A DNA stretch of 64,000 nucleotides, from the NCBI RefSeq assembly GCF_002954225.1, contig NZ_PPTH01000014.1, positions 274,812 through 338,811 on the forward strand. Direction: 5' to 3'. The DNA is from Arthrobacter ruber. GTDB lineage: Bacteria > Actinomycetota > Actinomycetes > Actinomycetales > Micrococcaceae. Positions 10,854 to 19,891 of the stretch are shown in pieces. Below the pieces are notes generated by a model. That model was not told the DNA's origin and ran no database searches. It worked only from the letters and a program-made list of their open reading frames with translations. Every line of letters begins with the position of its first letter. Position 1 is the first letter of the stretch. The position numbers and the translations under genes were made by a program.

Positions 10854-12551
10854 CTACCGCCGTCGGTTCCGCTGCCGCTCGTTCGAGCTCAGCTTCCGGG
10901 TGAAGGGCCGCGCCAGGTTGTCTCCGAGGACCACCCCCGCGGCGATCGCCAGCACGATCGTGAGCGCGTTGAAGAGGCCGAACGCGCCGTCGCCCGCCAC
11001 CCCCGAGTCGATGGTGAGCATGTACATGGACCGGAAGACGGTCAGTCCCGGGTAGAGGAACAGGACTGCCGGGACGGCGACGACCAGCTGCGGAGCACCG
11101 AAACGGAGCGCGACGACGCGCGAGAGGGCACCGATCAGGATGGCCGCGAGCGCCGGCGCGAGCCGGTAGCCCACGCCCGCCGCCGTGGCGCTGATCAGCA
11201 GGAGGTATCCGGCGACCGCCACGAGCGACGTCGGGATCACGAGCTTCACGTCCGTCTGCTCCGCGATGCAGATCATCGCCACTGCGACGAAGGTGAGCAC
11301 GGCGACCACGGGCCACGGATACTGGCTGCCGGAGGACTCCAGCACCTCCAGTTCGGGGATCCCGAGGGCCGTACCGGCCACCAGCGCGACGGCGATCCCG
11401 GCCACCAGCGCCGCGAAGATGAGGATCGCCGAGAGGAACCTCCCCGCGGCGGTGACCGGGAAGCCGTTGATGGCATCCTGGGTCGCCGAGACGAGTCGGC
11501 CCGTGGGCAGGAGCAGGAGGATGCCTCCCACCACCACGAGGGCCGGGGCGATCGGGACCTGCAGCCACCAGAACAGCAGCGCGATCAGGGTGACGAGCGC
11601 TGACGACGTCGCGACGGAGAAGAACTCGGGGACACGCCATTCTCCGAGCTTGCGGCTGACGAGGTCCACGAGGATGCAGCTGACGAACCCGACGAGTGAG
11701 CCCAGCGGTGTCCCGCCGACGAACGCGACGATCGCCGCCGCGAAGATCCCGAAGGCCGCCGTCACCATCCAGCGTGGGAACGGCTTGGGCCGGTGGATGA
11801 TCTCGTCCAGCCGCTGGGTCGCCTCCGTACGGGAGACGCCGCCGTCGGCGATGTCGGACACCAGCCGGTGGATGGCGGTGAGACCGGCATAGTTGTTCGT
11901 CCAAGAGCGCACCACCCGCAGGACGGTCGTCGGCGTCTGGTCCCTGGCCGAGTAGTTGATCACCACCGACTGGTTGGTGATGTCCACCTCGATGTGCTCG
12001 AGCCCGAAGGCCGCGGTGACCGCGATGATGCTCGTCTCGACCTCGAGGGCCCCGGCGCCGTAGCGGAACATCGTCTCGGCGAGGTTGAGGGCGAAGTCCA
12101 GGGCCTTGCGGGCGCTGGCGTCGGGGCCCCCGACGTGGATCGTGGGATTCGCGTACGGGCTGCCGGCAAGCCGCTCCACGATGCTCATGGCCTGGGTGGG
12201 CGGGGCCTCTCCCTGCACCAGGCGGCGGAGCACGCTGCGTGCCGCCGCGTTGGGACGGCTCGACGACGGCACGCTCTGCGGTGTGGTGGGCAGCGCATCG
12301 GCCGGCTTCGTGACGGCCTGCCGCTGCCGGCTCTGCCGTTGCGGCTTCGGCGCGGCTGCAGGACGCCGGGACGGCGTGCCGGTCTTCGGCGGCTTCCGGC
12401 CACCGCTCCCCCTGCCCGCGGCGAGCCGGTTCTTCTCGTCGTCGCTCGGGTCGAAGGGACGCTGGATCACCGGGAGCGCCTGGGCGACGGGTGACGGGTT
12501 GGTGGTGGGCGAGCGGCCATCCACCGGTTCGTCATGCTGACCCTCGGTCAT
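10854..12551 (-). CDS. ThrE-type threonine/serine exporter
   Basis: A 565-aa membrane protein of the ThrE family, which exports threonine and serine in Corynebacterium. The N-terminal 110 residues are polar and low complexity (Pro/Arg/Gln-rich). A soluble DUF1212-type region follows (about 140-265, ALDFALNLAETMFRYGAGALEVE), then about ten hydrophobic segments (from about 275) covering the DUF1212 and DUF3815 halves fused in one chain. The substrate here is inferred from the family. It is convergent with ung. Confidence 0.88.
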   Translation of the reverse strand: MTEGQHDEPVDGRSPTTNPSPVAQALPVIQRPFDPSDDEKNRLAAGRGSGGRKPPKTGTPSRRPAAAPKPQRQSRQRQAVTKPADALPTTPQSVPSSSRPNAAARSVLRRLVQGEAPPTQAMSIVERLAGSPYANPTIHVGGPDASARKALDFALNLAETMFRYGAGALEVETSIIAVTAAFGLEHIEVDITNQSVVINYSARDQTPTTVLRVVRSWTNNYAGLTAIHRLVSDIADGGVSRTEATQRLDEIIHRPKPFPRWMVTAAFGIFAAAIVAFVGGTPLGSLVGFVSCILVDLVSRKLGEWRVPEFFSVATSSALVTLIALLFWWLQVPIAPALVVVGGILLLLPTGRLVSATQDAINGFPVTAAGRFLSAILIFAALVAGIAVALVAGTALGIPELEVLESSGSQYPWPVVAVLTFVAVAMICIAEQTDVKLVIPTSLVAVAGYLLLISATAAGVGYRLAPALAAILIGALSRVVALRFGAPQLVVAVPAVLFLYPGLTVFRSMYMLTIDSGVAGDGAFGLFNALTIVLAIAAGVVLGDNLARPFTRKLSSNERQRNRRR

Positions 12552-12601
12552 GGGAGCACCTCTTGATCGTCCCTCTGGGTGGTTCGGGGGCCTGGGAAGG
12601 C

Positions 12602-13675
12602 CTAGTAGAAAGGCTGCCGGTGACGACGCCAGTGGATCTGGCGTGCGACGCGCTCACCCATCGCCTGCCAGACACGGTAGGTGCGCGGCCGCACCACGGC
12701 GTCGTAGCATCCTGCGAAGTCGGTCACCGTCTTGGTGAAGCTCGTCTTGAACATGCCCAGGCCGTACTGCGGGTGATCCTTGTCCTTGAGCCGGTCAGCC
12801 GGAGGGGTGCCGCAGAAGTCGTATTCGCGGGCCCCGAGGCGCTTCATGTCGAGGATCGCCTCCCACTGGACGAGATGGGAGTCCCCGTACTGGCTGCGCT
12901 TGGGCAGGGAGCCGCCGTCCTTGTAGGTGGCCTTCTCCCCGTACAGGATGACGAACGCACCGACCGAGGGCCTCCCGTCCTCGAAGACGAAGTAGAAGCG
13001 GCCCATGCCTGCGTCGACGAACTCCTGCCAGAAGCCCCGGTAGTACTCGTACGGCCTCGGCACGGCGGACAGGCGGCCCTGCTGGGCCTGGCCGATCAGC
13101 GCATACATGGTCCGGTACGTCTCCTCGGAGGGCTCCACACGCTGCGCCTGGACGCCGTCCCGGAGGGCGCGACGCACGGCGTTGCGTCCGCGGGACGAGA
13201 GGTTCCGCAGGAGCTGGTTCTCGTCGGGGGTGAGGTCCAGGAGGGCGGTGCTGTCATTGGCCTGGATGTTGAACGACTTCACCAGCCCCGCCCCGGTGAA
13301 CAGTGCCCTCACCTCGTCGGAATCGGGGACGTCGGGCTCGATCTTCACCGCGAAGACCCGCCCCGGCTGACGCCGGGCGTAGGCGACGACCGCGTCGGTG
13401 AACGGCGGGACGTCCTCCGGCACGGCGGTGTCGGGGCCCTTGATGAGGTACCACAGGGCGCCGAGCGCGGGGATGCTGCGCTGGTAGGCGACGACATAGC
13501 TCGTGTAGGCGTCGGACTCGACGGCGAGATGGATCGGCGTCCAGCCCTGGCGCTGCTTGACGCGGCTGAACGGCCCCGACTGGAGGACGTTGCCGCCCAG
13601 TGGGTTAGCCGGCACGAGCTCGTCCCAGCGCTCCACCTCGGCCGCCGTGGCTGCGCGTGCGGTGAACTTCGTCAT
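12602..13675 (-). CDS. FemAB-type peptidoglycan bridge aminoacyltransferase (copy 1)
   Basis: A 357-aa member of the FemA/FemX/MurM family, which transfers amino acids from aminoacyl-tRNA to the lipid-linked peptidoglycan precursor to build the interpeptide bridge. The family-like C-terminus AREYDFCGTPPADRLKDKDH followed by YGLGMFKTSF is clear. The ATG at 13675 gives a 2-base gap to the preceding paralogue; an in-frame start 84 codons upstream lies inside that gene and reads as shadow. Two tandem ligases suggest a bridge made in two steps; the amino acid cannot be told from sequence. Confidence 0.9.
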   Translation of the reverse strand: MTKFTARAATAAEVERWDELVPANPLGGNVLQSGPFSRVKQRQGWTPIHLAVESDAYTSYVVAYQRSIPALGALWYLIKGPDTAVPEDVPPFTDAVVAYARRQPGRVFAVKIEPDVPDSDEVRALFTGAGLVKSFNIQANDSTALLDLTPDENQLLRNLSSRGRNAVRRALRDGVQAQRVEPSEETYRTMYALIGQAQQGRLSAVPRPYEYYRGFWQEFVDAGMGRFYFVFEDGRPSVGAFVILYGEKATYKDGGSLPKRSQYGDSHLVQWEAILDMKRLGAREYDFCGTPPADRLKDKDHPQYGLGMFKTSFTKTVTDFAGCYDAVVRPRTYRVWQAMGERVARQIHWRRHRQPFY

Positions 13676-13677
13676 GC

Positions 13678-14718
13678 TCAGTACCAGCTCTCGTGGTGGC
13701 GCATGCGATGCACCTTCAAGGTCGCGCGCTCGCCGATCCGTGTCCAGGCCCGGTGCTGCAATGCTTTGACGGGGAGGTCGAAGGTCCCCACGAAATCGGT
13801 GATGGTGGAGTTGAACCCTGTCTTGAACATCCCGATCCCGTAGTGCTCGTGGTCCTTGTTCTTCGCCTCGCTCGACGGCGGTGCACCGCAGAGGTCGTAC
13901 TCCGTGACGCCCCGGATCTTCAGCCATTCGATCGCCGCCACCTCGAGCAGGGCACTGGCTCCGCGGACGGTGCGCTTGCGCGTGCTCGCGGCGTCCTTGC
14001 GGCTCGCCTTCGCCCCGAGCATCATGATGAAGTCGGCGGACACCACCTCGCCCTCGACGTAGGCGAACAGGAACGCTCCCGCCTGCGCGCGGGCGTGCCG
14101 CTGCCAGAAGGAGGTGTAGTACTCCTCGCTGCGGATCGAGAAGCTGCCCTCGGCCGTCTCGTCCAGCAGGCGATAGAAGATCCTGCAGTTCTCGTCGTCG
14201 ACCTCGACCACGCGGGTCTCGACACCGGCCTTGCGGGCCGCGCGGATGTTGTACCTGGTCTTCGATCCGAACGAGGCCTCGATGCTCTCGAGGTCACCCG
14301 AGATGTCGAGGACCACCGTGGACACGTTGGGCTGCACGTTGGTGGTGCGCACCAGCCCTGCCGCCTCCAGCGCTTCCGCCACCTCGGGGTCGGAGGGGAG
14401 CTCGGGGTCGATCTTGATGCCGAACACCCCACGGCCGGCCGCGAAGGCCTTCAGTTCGGGCAGCAGTGCGGCGAGGGATGCTGCATCCTCCACGCCCGGC
14501 CCCTTGGGGACGTACCAGTAGCGCCCCAGCGGAAGGACGGTTTTCTGCAGCACCGTGAGGGCCACGCCGTCCAGGCGCAGATACACCGGCGTCCAGCCCG
14601 TGGCGCGCTTCTGCTCGGCGAATTCCCGCCCCTGCATCACGTTCCCGCCGTCCGGATTCTCGCTGATGATGCTGTTCCAACGGGCAACCTCGTCGGGCAT
14701 TGCAAAGCGGGTAGTCAT
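13678..14718 (-). CDS. FemAB-type peptidoglycan bridge aminoacyltransferase (copy 2)
   Basis: A 346-aa paralogue of the downstream gene, with the matching C-terminal motif VTEYDLCGAPPSSEAKNKDH then YGIGMFKTGFN. It is first in the two-gene operon and adds residues to the peptidoglycan stem peptide from aminoacyl-tRNA. The start ATG at 14718 lies in the 125-base divergent gap shared with the aldo/keto reductase. Confidence 0.9.
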   Translation of the reverse strand: MTTRFAMPDEVARWNSIISENPDGGNVMQGREFAEQKRATGWTPVYLRLDGVALTVLQKTVLPLGRYWYVPKGPGVEDAASLAALLPELKAFAAGRGVFGIKIDPELPSDPEVAEALEAAGLVRTTNVQPNVSTVVLDISGDLESIEASFGSKTRYNIRAARKAGVETRVVEVDDENCRIFYRLLDETAEGSFSIRSEEYYTSFWQRHARAQAGAFLFAYVEGEVVSADFIMMLGAKASRKDAASTRKRTVRGASALLEVAAIEWLKIRGVTEYDLCGAPPSSEAKNKDHEHYGIGMFKTGFNSTITDFVGTFDLPVKALQHRAWTRIGERATLKVHRMRHHESWY

Positions 14719-14843
14719 GATGATCGAGTCTACGGCAGGGCCCGAATCCCCTCCAAAGCACCACTCCGTAGCATCACTCCCCCTGCACGGTGGTTGCCTG
14801 CGGAACCTATCGCTCGGCGAGCCGACGCGGCTAGCATCGCCCT

Positions 14844-15848
14844 ATGGACTTCAGACACCTCGGCAACAGCGGATTCAAGATCTCGGAGATCACCTACGGC
14901 AACTGGCTCACCCACGGATCGCAGGTGGAGAACGACGTCGCCACCCGGTGCGTGCGCGCAGCACTCGACGTCGGCATCACCACGTTCGACACCGCGGACG
15001 TGTACGCGAACACGGCGGCGGAGACCGTCCTCGGCGAGGCGCTGAAGGGTGAGCGCCGGCAGTCGCTCGAGATCTTCACGAAGGTCTGGGGGCCCACGGG
15101 GCCGAAAGGCCACAACGACGTCGGGCTGTCCCGCAAGCACATCATGGAGTCGATCGACGGCTCCCTGCAGCGCCTGCAGACGGACTACGTGGACCTGTAC
15201 CAGGCCCACCGCTACGACTACGCGACCCCGCTCGAGGAGACGATGCAGGCGTTCGCCGACATCGTGCGCCAGGGCAAGGCGCTCTACATCGGTGTCAGCG
15301 AGTGGACAGCGCAGCAGATCCGCGACGGGCACGCCCTCTCCAAGGAGCTCGGCTTCCAGCTGATCTCCAACCAGCCGCAGTACTCGATGCTGTGGCGGGT
15401 CATCGAGGGCGAGGTCGTCCCGACGTCGGAGGAGCTCGGCCTGTCCCAGATCGCCTGGTCGCCCGTCGCGCAGGGCGTGCTGACCGGCAAGTACAAGCCG
15501 GGGCAGCAGCCCGAGCAGGGGACGCGGGCCTCGGACGAGAAGGGCGGCGCCGACATGATCAAGCGCTGGATGGGCGACGAGGTCCTCACCGGCGTCCAGA
15601 AGCTCGCGCCCATCGCCGACGGCGTGGGCCTCACCATGGCGCAGCTCGCGATCGCGTGGGTGCTGCAGAACAGCAACGTCGCCTCGGCGATCATCGGCGC
15701 CTCGCGCCCCGAGCAGGTGGAGTCGAACGCGGCCGCCGCGGGCGTGAAGCTGGACGACGACGTCATGAAGGCGATCGACGATGCCATCGGCGGCCTCGCC
15801 GAGACCGACGTCGAGAAGACCGTCTCCCCCGCGGACCGGCCGGCCTGA
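14844..15848 (+). CDS. Aldo/keto reductase
   Basis: A 334-aa NADPH-dependent reductase with the (beta/alpha)8 fold of the Kv-beta-like branch. The N-terminus DFRHLGNSGFKISEITYGNW is typical; the catalytic Asp52/Tyr54 lie in DTADVYAN, Lys in FTKVWGP and His in YQAHRYD. NADP-binding residues are in GASRPEQVESN. The substrate is unknown. Its stop overlaps the next ATG by one base, so the two are co-translated. Confidence 0.92.
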   Translation: MDFRHLGNSGFKISEITYGNWLTHGSQVENDVATRCVRAALDVGITTFDTADVYANTAAETVLGEALKGERRQSLEIFTKVWGPTGPKGHNDVGLSRKHIMESIDGSLQRLQTDYVDLYQAHRYDYATPLEETMQAFADIVRQGKALYIGVSEWTAQQIRDGHALSKELGFQLISNQPQYSMLWRVIEGEVVPTSEELGLSQIAWSPVAQGVLTGKYKPGQQPEQGTRASDEKGGADMIKRWMGDEVLTGVQKLAPIADGVGLTMAQLAIAWVLQNSNVASAIIGASRPEQVESNAAAAGVKLDDDVMKAIDDAIGGLAETDVEKTVSPADRPA

Positions 15849-16711
15849 TGGGGGACCCCACCCCCCTGAACGTCGCGGTCACGGGATCGAACGGCAAGCT
15901 CGGCCGCAGCGTGGTGCGCGGCCTGCGCGAGGCCGGGCACACCGTGCTCGAGCTCGACCAGTACGGCGAGCGCAGCCCGGAGTTCCTGCGCATCGATCTG
16001 CGGGACTACGGACAGGTGGTCGATGCGCTCCTCGGCGTGGACGACCGGCACAGTGGCTTCGACGCCGTCGTGCACCTCGGGGCCATCCCTGCCCCTGGGC
16101 TGCAGGCGGACGTGGCGACGTTCCACAACAACATGGCGGCCACCTACAACGTCTTCCAGGCGTGCCGTCGGGCCGGCATCAGGCGGATCGTCTACGCGTC
16201 CAGCGAGACGGTCCTCGGGCTGCCCTTCGACACGCCTCCCCCGTACATCCCCGTCGATGAGGACTACCCGGCCCGGCCCGAGAGCACCTACTCGCTGGTG
16301 AAGCACCTGGAGGAGCAGCTGGCCATCGAGTTGACGCGCTGGGATCCGCAGCTGAGCATCACGGCGCTTCGGTTCTCGAACGTCATGGATCCCGAGGACT
16401 ATGCGGAATTCCCGTCCTTCGACGCCGATGCCACGGCCCGCAAGTGGAACCTGTGGGGCTACATCGACGGGCGCGACGGCGCCCAGGCCGTGGCGAAGGC
16501 CTTGGAGAACGCCGCACCGGGCTTCGACCGCTTCATCATCGCCGCGGCGGACACCGTCATGACGCGCGCGAGCGCGGAGCTCGCGGCGGAGGTGTTCCCC
16601 GGCGTCGCCCTGACGCGGGCCGTGGAGGGCACCGAGACGCTCCTCTCGATCACCAGGGCACGCACCGTGCTGGGGTACGAGCCCCGGCACAGCTGGCGCG
16701 ACTACGTCTAG
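15848..16711 (+). CDS. NAD(P)-dependent epimerase/dehydratase-like protein
   Basis: A 287-aa extended short-chain dehydrogenase. The Rossmann motif GSNGKLG is near residue 11, a Ser-rich strand YASSETVLG near 117, and the active-site YxxxK is YSLVK near 148. It begins on an ATG that overlaps the aldo/keto reductase stop by one base (TGATG). The pairing suggests both act in one redox or sugar pathway, but the substrate cannot be assigned. Confidence 0.88.
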   Translation: MGDPTPLNVAVTGSNGKLGRSVVRGLREAGHTVLELDQYGERSPEFLRIDLRDYGQVVDALLGVDDRHSGFDAVVHLGAIPAPGLQADVATFHNNMAATYNVFQACRRAGIRRIVYASSETVLGLPFDTPPPYIPVDEDYPARPESTYSLVKHLEEQLAIELTRWDPQLSITALRFSNVMDPEDYAEFPSFDADATARKWNLWGYIDGRDGAQAVAKALENAAPGFDRFIIAAADTVMTRASAELAAEVFPGVALTRAVEGTETLLSITRARTVLGYEPRHSWRDYV

Positions 16712-16814
16712 CCCCCGCTCCTGCGCCCGGGCGGCAGTACGAACTGTCGTCCGGGCAGGAAGATCAGTAGGCTGATGATCGAAGGATGCGCAGCACCGAT
16801 GAAAGGCAGAGAAG

Positions 16815-17267
16815 ATGACCGAGAACCTTCCCGATGAGGAACTGACCATCGTGGGCGAGGAGCCCGAGACGCCGAACGATGCGCTCGCACCCGAAGCCTT
16901 CGACCCCGTGCTCGAGGGTCGGCCCGACGATTACGAGGGTGCGGCGGAGATCAACCCCGACCGATGGCAGGAGGACCCACTCCTGCAGGACGAGCCCGGC
17001 GCTGCCGTGACCGGCGACGACGAGAACGGTGTCTCCGCGATCGGCGAGGAGGGGTACCTCAGCGACCAGACCCTCCGCGACGAGACGGCCGAGGTGCGCT
17101 TCGCTCACGGTGATGAGCAGGTCCCGCCGGGCGAGCCCATGATGGGCGAGGCCGCCGCGGACGTGGACTTCGGCATGATGGAGGACGACGAGGTGGACGC
17201 GAGCGACGATCCCGCCAACCGCGGCGGCTCTCCGCTCAGCGCCATGGACGAGCAGGACGTCACGTAG
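16815..17267 (+). CDS. Acidic hypothetical protein
   Basis: A 150-aa, strongly acidic, soluble protein with no cysteine, no membrane segment and no domain I recognise. It has a good ribosome-binding site (GCAGAGAAG before the ATG) and a terminator 20 bases after the stop, which supports a real single-gene unit. It may be disordered. No function is proposed. Confidence 0.7.
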   Translation: MTENLPDEELTIVGEEPETPNDALAPEAFDPVLEGRPDDYEGAAEINPDRWQEDPLLQDEPGAAVTGDDENGVSAIGEEGYLSDQTLRDETAEVRFAHGDEQVPPGEPMMGEAAADVDFGMMEDDEVDASDDPANRGGSPLSAMDEQDVT

Positions 17268-17287
17268 CGGACGGCTCCTGAAGGACG

Positions 17288-17313
17288 AGGCCCCGGGCAC
17301 GCGCCCGGGGCTT
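17288..17313 (+). terminator. Terminator of the acidic protein gene
   Basis: Perfect stem GCCCCGGGC / GCCCGGGGC with a 4-base loop (ACGC), extended by two pairs, followed by CGTC rather than a U tract. Confidence 0.75.
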
Positions 17314-17452
17314 CGTCATGTGCCCGACCATTCGGTATCGTCCCGGTGTCGCCTCCCCGACCCGGGACACCGAGGCCGCGGACCAGGACCACCGACGACG
17401 ACGGCGTGACCCGTCCCACATCCGGAATAGCCCCCGGTCGAGGCCGGTTACC

Positions 17453-17471
17453 GCCCGGTAGGAAACCTACC
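17453..17471. promoter_or_regulatory. Perfect inverted repeat upstream of the Old Yellow Enzyme gene
   Basis: CCGGTAGG-AAA-CCTACCGG, a perfect 8-bp inverted repeat with a 3-base centre, ending 14 bases before the GTG start and touching the GGAAAG ribosome-binding site. It could be a repressor operator (TetR- or MarR-type regulators often control these enzymes) or an mRNA hairpin hiding the ribosome-binding site. No regulator gene is adjacent. Confidence 0.5.
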
Positions 17472-17485
17472 GGAAAGCAGGCCTC

Positions 17486-18577
17486 GTGAAGCTCTTCTCC
17501 CCCCTGACCCTCGGCACCCTCGAGCTCCCCAACCGCGTCGTCATGGCGCCCCTCACCCGGGTGCGCTCGGGCGAGGCCGGCATCCCCGGCGACATGGTCG
17601 TGGAGCACTACCGCCAGCGCGCCTCCCTCGGTCTGATCGTGAGCGAGGGGACCTACCCCAGCCACGCCGGGCAGGGCTTCCCGGGCCAGCCGGGCCTGGT
17701 CGAGGACGAGCAGCTGGCCGGCTGGAAGCGGGTCACGGACGCGGTGCACGCCGACGGCGGACGCATCGTGGCCCAGGTCATGCACGCCGGACGCGTGACC
17801 CACCCGGACACCAACGGCGGGTACGAGGTGGTGGCCCCGAGCGCGATCGCGATCGACGGCACCACGCGCACCAGCACCGGGAAGCAGCCCTATCCGGTAC
17901 CGCACGCCCTCACCACGGACGAGCTCCCCGGCATCATCGAGGAGTTCGTCACTGCCTCGCGCCGCGCGATCGACGACGCCGGATTCGACGGCGTCGAACT
18001 CCACGGCGCCAACGGCTACCTGCTGCACGAGTTCCTCTCGCCGGAGTCGAACCAGCGGACCGATGCGTACGGCGGAACCCCCGAGAAGCGTGCGCGGTTC
18101 GTCATCGAGCTCGTCACCGCCGTCGTCGCGGAGGTGGGCGCCGAGAAGGTGGGACTGCGCATCTCACCCGCCCACAACATCCAGGACGCCCTCGAGACCG
18201 AGGCCTCCGAGGTCCATGCCACCTACGGCACGCTCGTGGACGCCCTCGCGCCGCTGGGGCTCGCCTACCTCAGCGTGCTGCACGCCGAGCCCACCGGGAA
18301 CCTGATCCAGGACCTGCGGACGCGCTTCGGCGGGCCCGTCCTGATCAACAGCGGCTTCGGCGTGATCACCAACCGCGAGGAGGCCATCGCGATCCTCGAG
18401 GACGGCGTGGGAGACGCCGTCGTCGTCGGCCGTCCCGCCATCGCCAACCCCGACCTCGCGCGCCGCTGGCGGGAGAACCTGCCGGAGAACGAGCCGAACC
18501 CCGCGACGTTCTACTCGACCGGCCCGGAAGGGTACACGGACTACCCGTTCTACGACGGTTCGGCCAACGCCAACTGA
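17486..18577 (+). CDS. Old Yellow Enzyme family alkene reductase
   Basis: A 363-aa FMN-dependent NAD(P)H:flavin oxidoreductase that reduces activated C=C bonds or nitro groups, as in NemA/OYE. Visible features: the opening KLFSPLTLGTLELPNRVVMAPLTR split over residues 2-25, the substrate-binding pair in HGANGYLLHEFLSP (about 172-185), and FMN-phosphate binding in INSGFG and DAVVVGRPAIANPDLARR. The start is GTG. It is a single gene with an inverted repeat before it and a terminator after it. Confidence 0.93.
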   Translation: MKLFSPLTLGTLELPNRVVMAPLTRVRSGEAGIPGDMVVEHYRQRASLGLIVSEGTYPSHAGQGFPGQPGLVEDEQLAGWKRVTDAVHADGGRIVAQVMHAGRVTHPDTNGGYEVVAPSAIAIDGTTRTSTGKQPYPVPHALTTDELPGIIEEFVTASRRAIDDAGFDGVELHGANGYLLHEFLSPESNQRTDAYGGTPEKRARFVIELVTAVVAEVGAEKVGLRISPAHNIQDALETEASEVHATYGTLVDALAPLGLAYLSVLHAEPTGNLIQDLRTRFGGPVLINSGFGVITNREEAIAILEDGVGDAVVVGRPAIANPDLARRWRENLPENEPNPATFYSTGPEGYTDYPFYDGSANAN

Positions 18578-18599
18578 TCGCCTGAACCGATCCGCGCGG

Positions 18600-18631
18600 A
18601 AGGCGCTCCCGTCATGCGACGGGGGCGCCTT
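18600..18631. terminator. Bidirectional terminator between convergent genes
   Basis: A 14-bp stem AAGGCGCTCCCGTC / GACGGGGGCGCCTT (one G-T pair) with loop ATGC, then TCTTC. It lies between the oxidoreductase and the convergent membrane protein gene and overlaps the latter's last codons. Confidence 0.75.
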
Positions 18632-19154
18632 CTTCAGTGGGCAGGGTACCCCGGCTCACGGTCGTACGCCCGCCCGCTCCTCCGCTCGCACTCCGGCGGA
18701 GCACCCCGTTCCTCACCCGGGGGTACTGCGCCACCGCCCAGGCGATCACGAGCGCGGCTGCCAGGTGGGTGTGGAGCATGAGCATGATCTCCGGCGAGTG
18801 CCCCTGGCCTGCCCCTGAGACCACGGGCACCTCATCGTGGTGCACGCCGGTCGGGGCGACGGTCGATGACGCCCCCGCCCCCAACCCGCCGAGCAGCCAG
18901 TGGAGCATCTGCTGCGCCACCCCGAGCAGCAGCAGGACCACCCATCCGGGCGGGCGGGCCTGTGCCACGAGCGTCGCCGCGAGAACGGCGAGTGCCGCCA
19001 GTCCGCCGAGGATCGGCAGGCTCGGCAGCACACCTCCCGAGAGGGCATGGGCCGCCAGACCGAATCCGAGCGACAGCAACCCCACACCGGCGGACCGCGA
19101 GATCATCCGTGCGCGGTCGACGGGCTGGGACACGGCGTCCCCGGGAGCTTCCAT
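18612..19154 (-). CDS. Multi-pass membrane protein, function unknown
   Basis: A 180-aa integral membrane protein with about four hydrophobic segments (GLLSLGFGLAAHALSGG, GGLAALAVLAATLVA, GWVVLLLLGVAQQMLHWLL, and AAALVIAWAVAQY) and a His-bearing loop (GVHHDEVP, LMLHTHL). An in-frame TTG 14 codons upstream is possible; the ATG at 19154 is preferred. Its 3' end overlaps the shared terminator. I do not recognise the family. Confidence 0.6.
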   Translation of the reverse strand: MEAPGDAVSQPVDRARMISRSAGVGLLSLGFGLAAHALSGGVLPSLPILGGLAALAVLAATLVAQARPPGWVVLLLLGVAQQMLHWLLGGLGAGASSTVAPTGVHHDEVPVVSGAGQGHSPEIMLMLHTHLAAALVIAWAVAQYPRVRNGVLRRSASGGAGGRTTVSRGTLPTEEGAPVA

Positions 19155-19278
19155 GTCCTGATCGTAAGCATGCTGACGACTCCCCGTCACGCGCAACGTG
19201 CGGGTTATGCTCGCGGCGCCCTGTCCGTAGACTCACCATAAGGGGGCTTACCTTCCCCGCAACCGAAAGGATGAGCGC

Positions 19279-19425
19279 ATGTCAGAGAACCCAGGCGGCC
19301 AGGACGGCACCCGCGACCCGGCGTCAGCAGATAGCGACTCGGACGCGTACCCGGAAACGGTCCGCGCGCGCCCCGACGAGCCCGCAGAGGGCGCGGATTC
19401 CGACGACAAGGACGGCGGCTCGTAG
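19279..19425 (+). CDS. Small acidic protein (48 aa)
   Basis: A 48-aa polar protein beginning MSENPGGQDGTRDP and ending DDKDGGS. GAAAGGA lies 8 bases before the ATG, and a strong hairpin terminator follows 25 bases after the stop. The signals support a real gene; the amino acid make-up suggests a disordered protein. Function unknown. Confidence 0.55.
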   Translation: MSENPGGQDGTRDPASADSDSDAYPETVRARPDEPAEGADSDDKDGGS

Positions 19426-19450
19426 CAGCCCCGCACCGCAGAATGACAGC

Positions 19451-19482
19451 CATGAGCGCCGGCCCCAGGGCCGGCGCTCATG
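19451..19482 (+). terminator. Strong hairpin terminator
   Basis: A near-perfect inverted repeat ATGAGCGCCGGCCC / GGGCCGGCGCTCAT with a tiny loop, downstream of the 48-aa gene. Confidence 0.75.
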
Positions 19483-19810
19483 CGTTCAGGCACTGGGTGC
19501 GGCCCTCCAGCGGGCTGGAGCCCCTCGGGAACGAAGAGCCTGCCCGGCGGCGGGCCTTCGCAGCCGACCGCCCGTTCGTGCTCGACGTCGTGGCGGACCC
19601 GACATGCCGCTGCTACTGCCCTTCCCCGCGGGCGCCGCGAAGCACACCCCATGCGCGGGGCGATCGGCGAGGAGCCGGCGAGCAACGCTGCCCGGCTGCT
19701 GCAGCGCTACGCGGAGATCGAGGAGGGCGCCGACTCCCGGTCGTCGTGAGTCCGTCGGGGACAGCCGGCCACCGGGCAATCACGGGCAGTCGAGCGGGAA
19801 CCGGCGATCC
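19483..19810. other. Unassigned region, possible degraded gene
   Basis: No intact gene. A plus-strand frame from about 19480 reads plausibly for 30 residues (RAFAADRPFVLDVVADP), and then sense-like text continues in another frame ending at 19749 (EPASNAARLLQRYAEIEEG, from an ATG at 19651). This could be one frameshifted small gene or chance. I cannot assign a family. Confidence 0.3.
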
Positions 19811-19891
19811 GCGTCACGCCACCGCGGCTGTCGCTGACGGGAGGGACCCGCGACCCGGCGTCACGCCACCGCGGCTGTCGCTGACGGGAGG
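19811..19891. repeat. Perfect 34-bp direct repeat
   Basis: A 34-bp sequence beginning GCGTCACGCCACCGCGG and ending CTGACGGGAGG occurs at 19811-19844 and again, unchanged, at 19858-19891. The second copy abuts the stop codon of the small membrane protein gene on the minus strand. Confidence 0.85.

Noticed and set aside
12491..15045. Two long plus-strand ORFs (450 aa each) opposite the FemAB genes
   Set aside because: They run antisense to two well-supported ligases and have shadow composition with no motif.
15284..16849. 521-aa minus-strand ORF opposite the reductase/epimerase pair
   Set aside because: Antisense shadow of high-GC genes; no domain and no ribosome-binding site.
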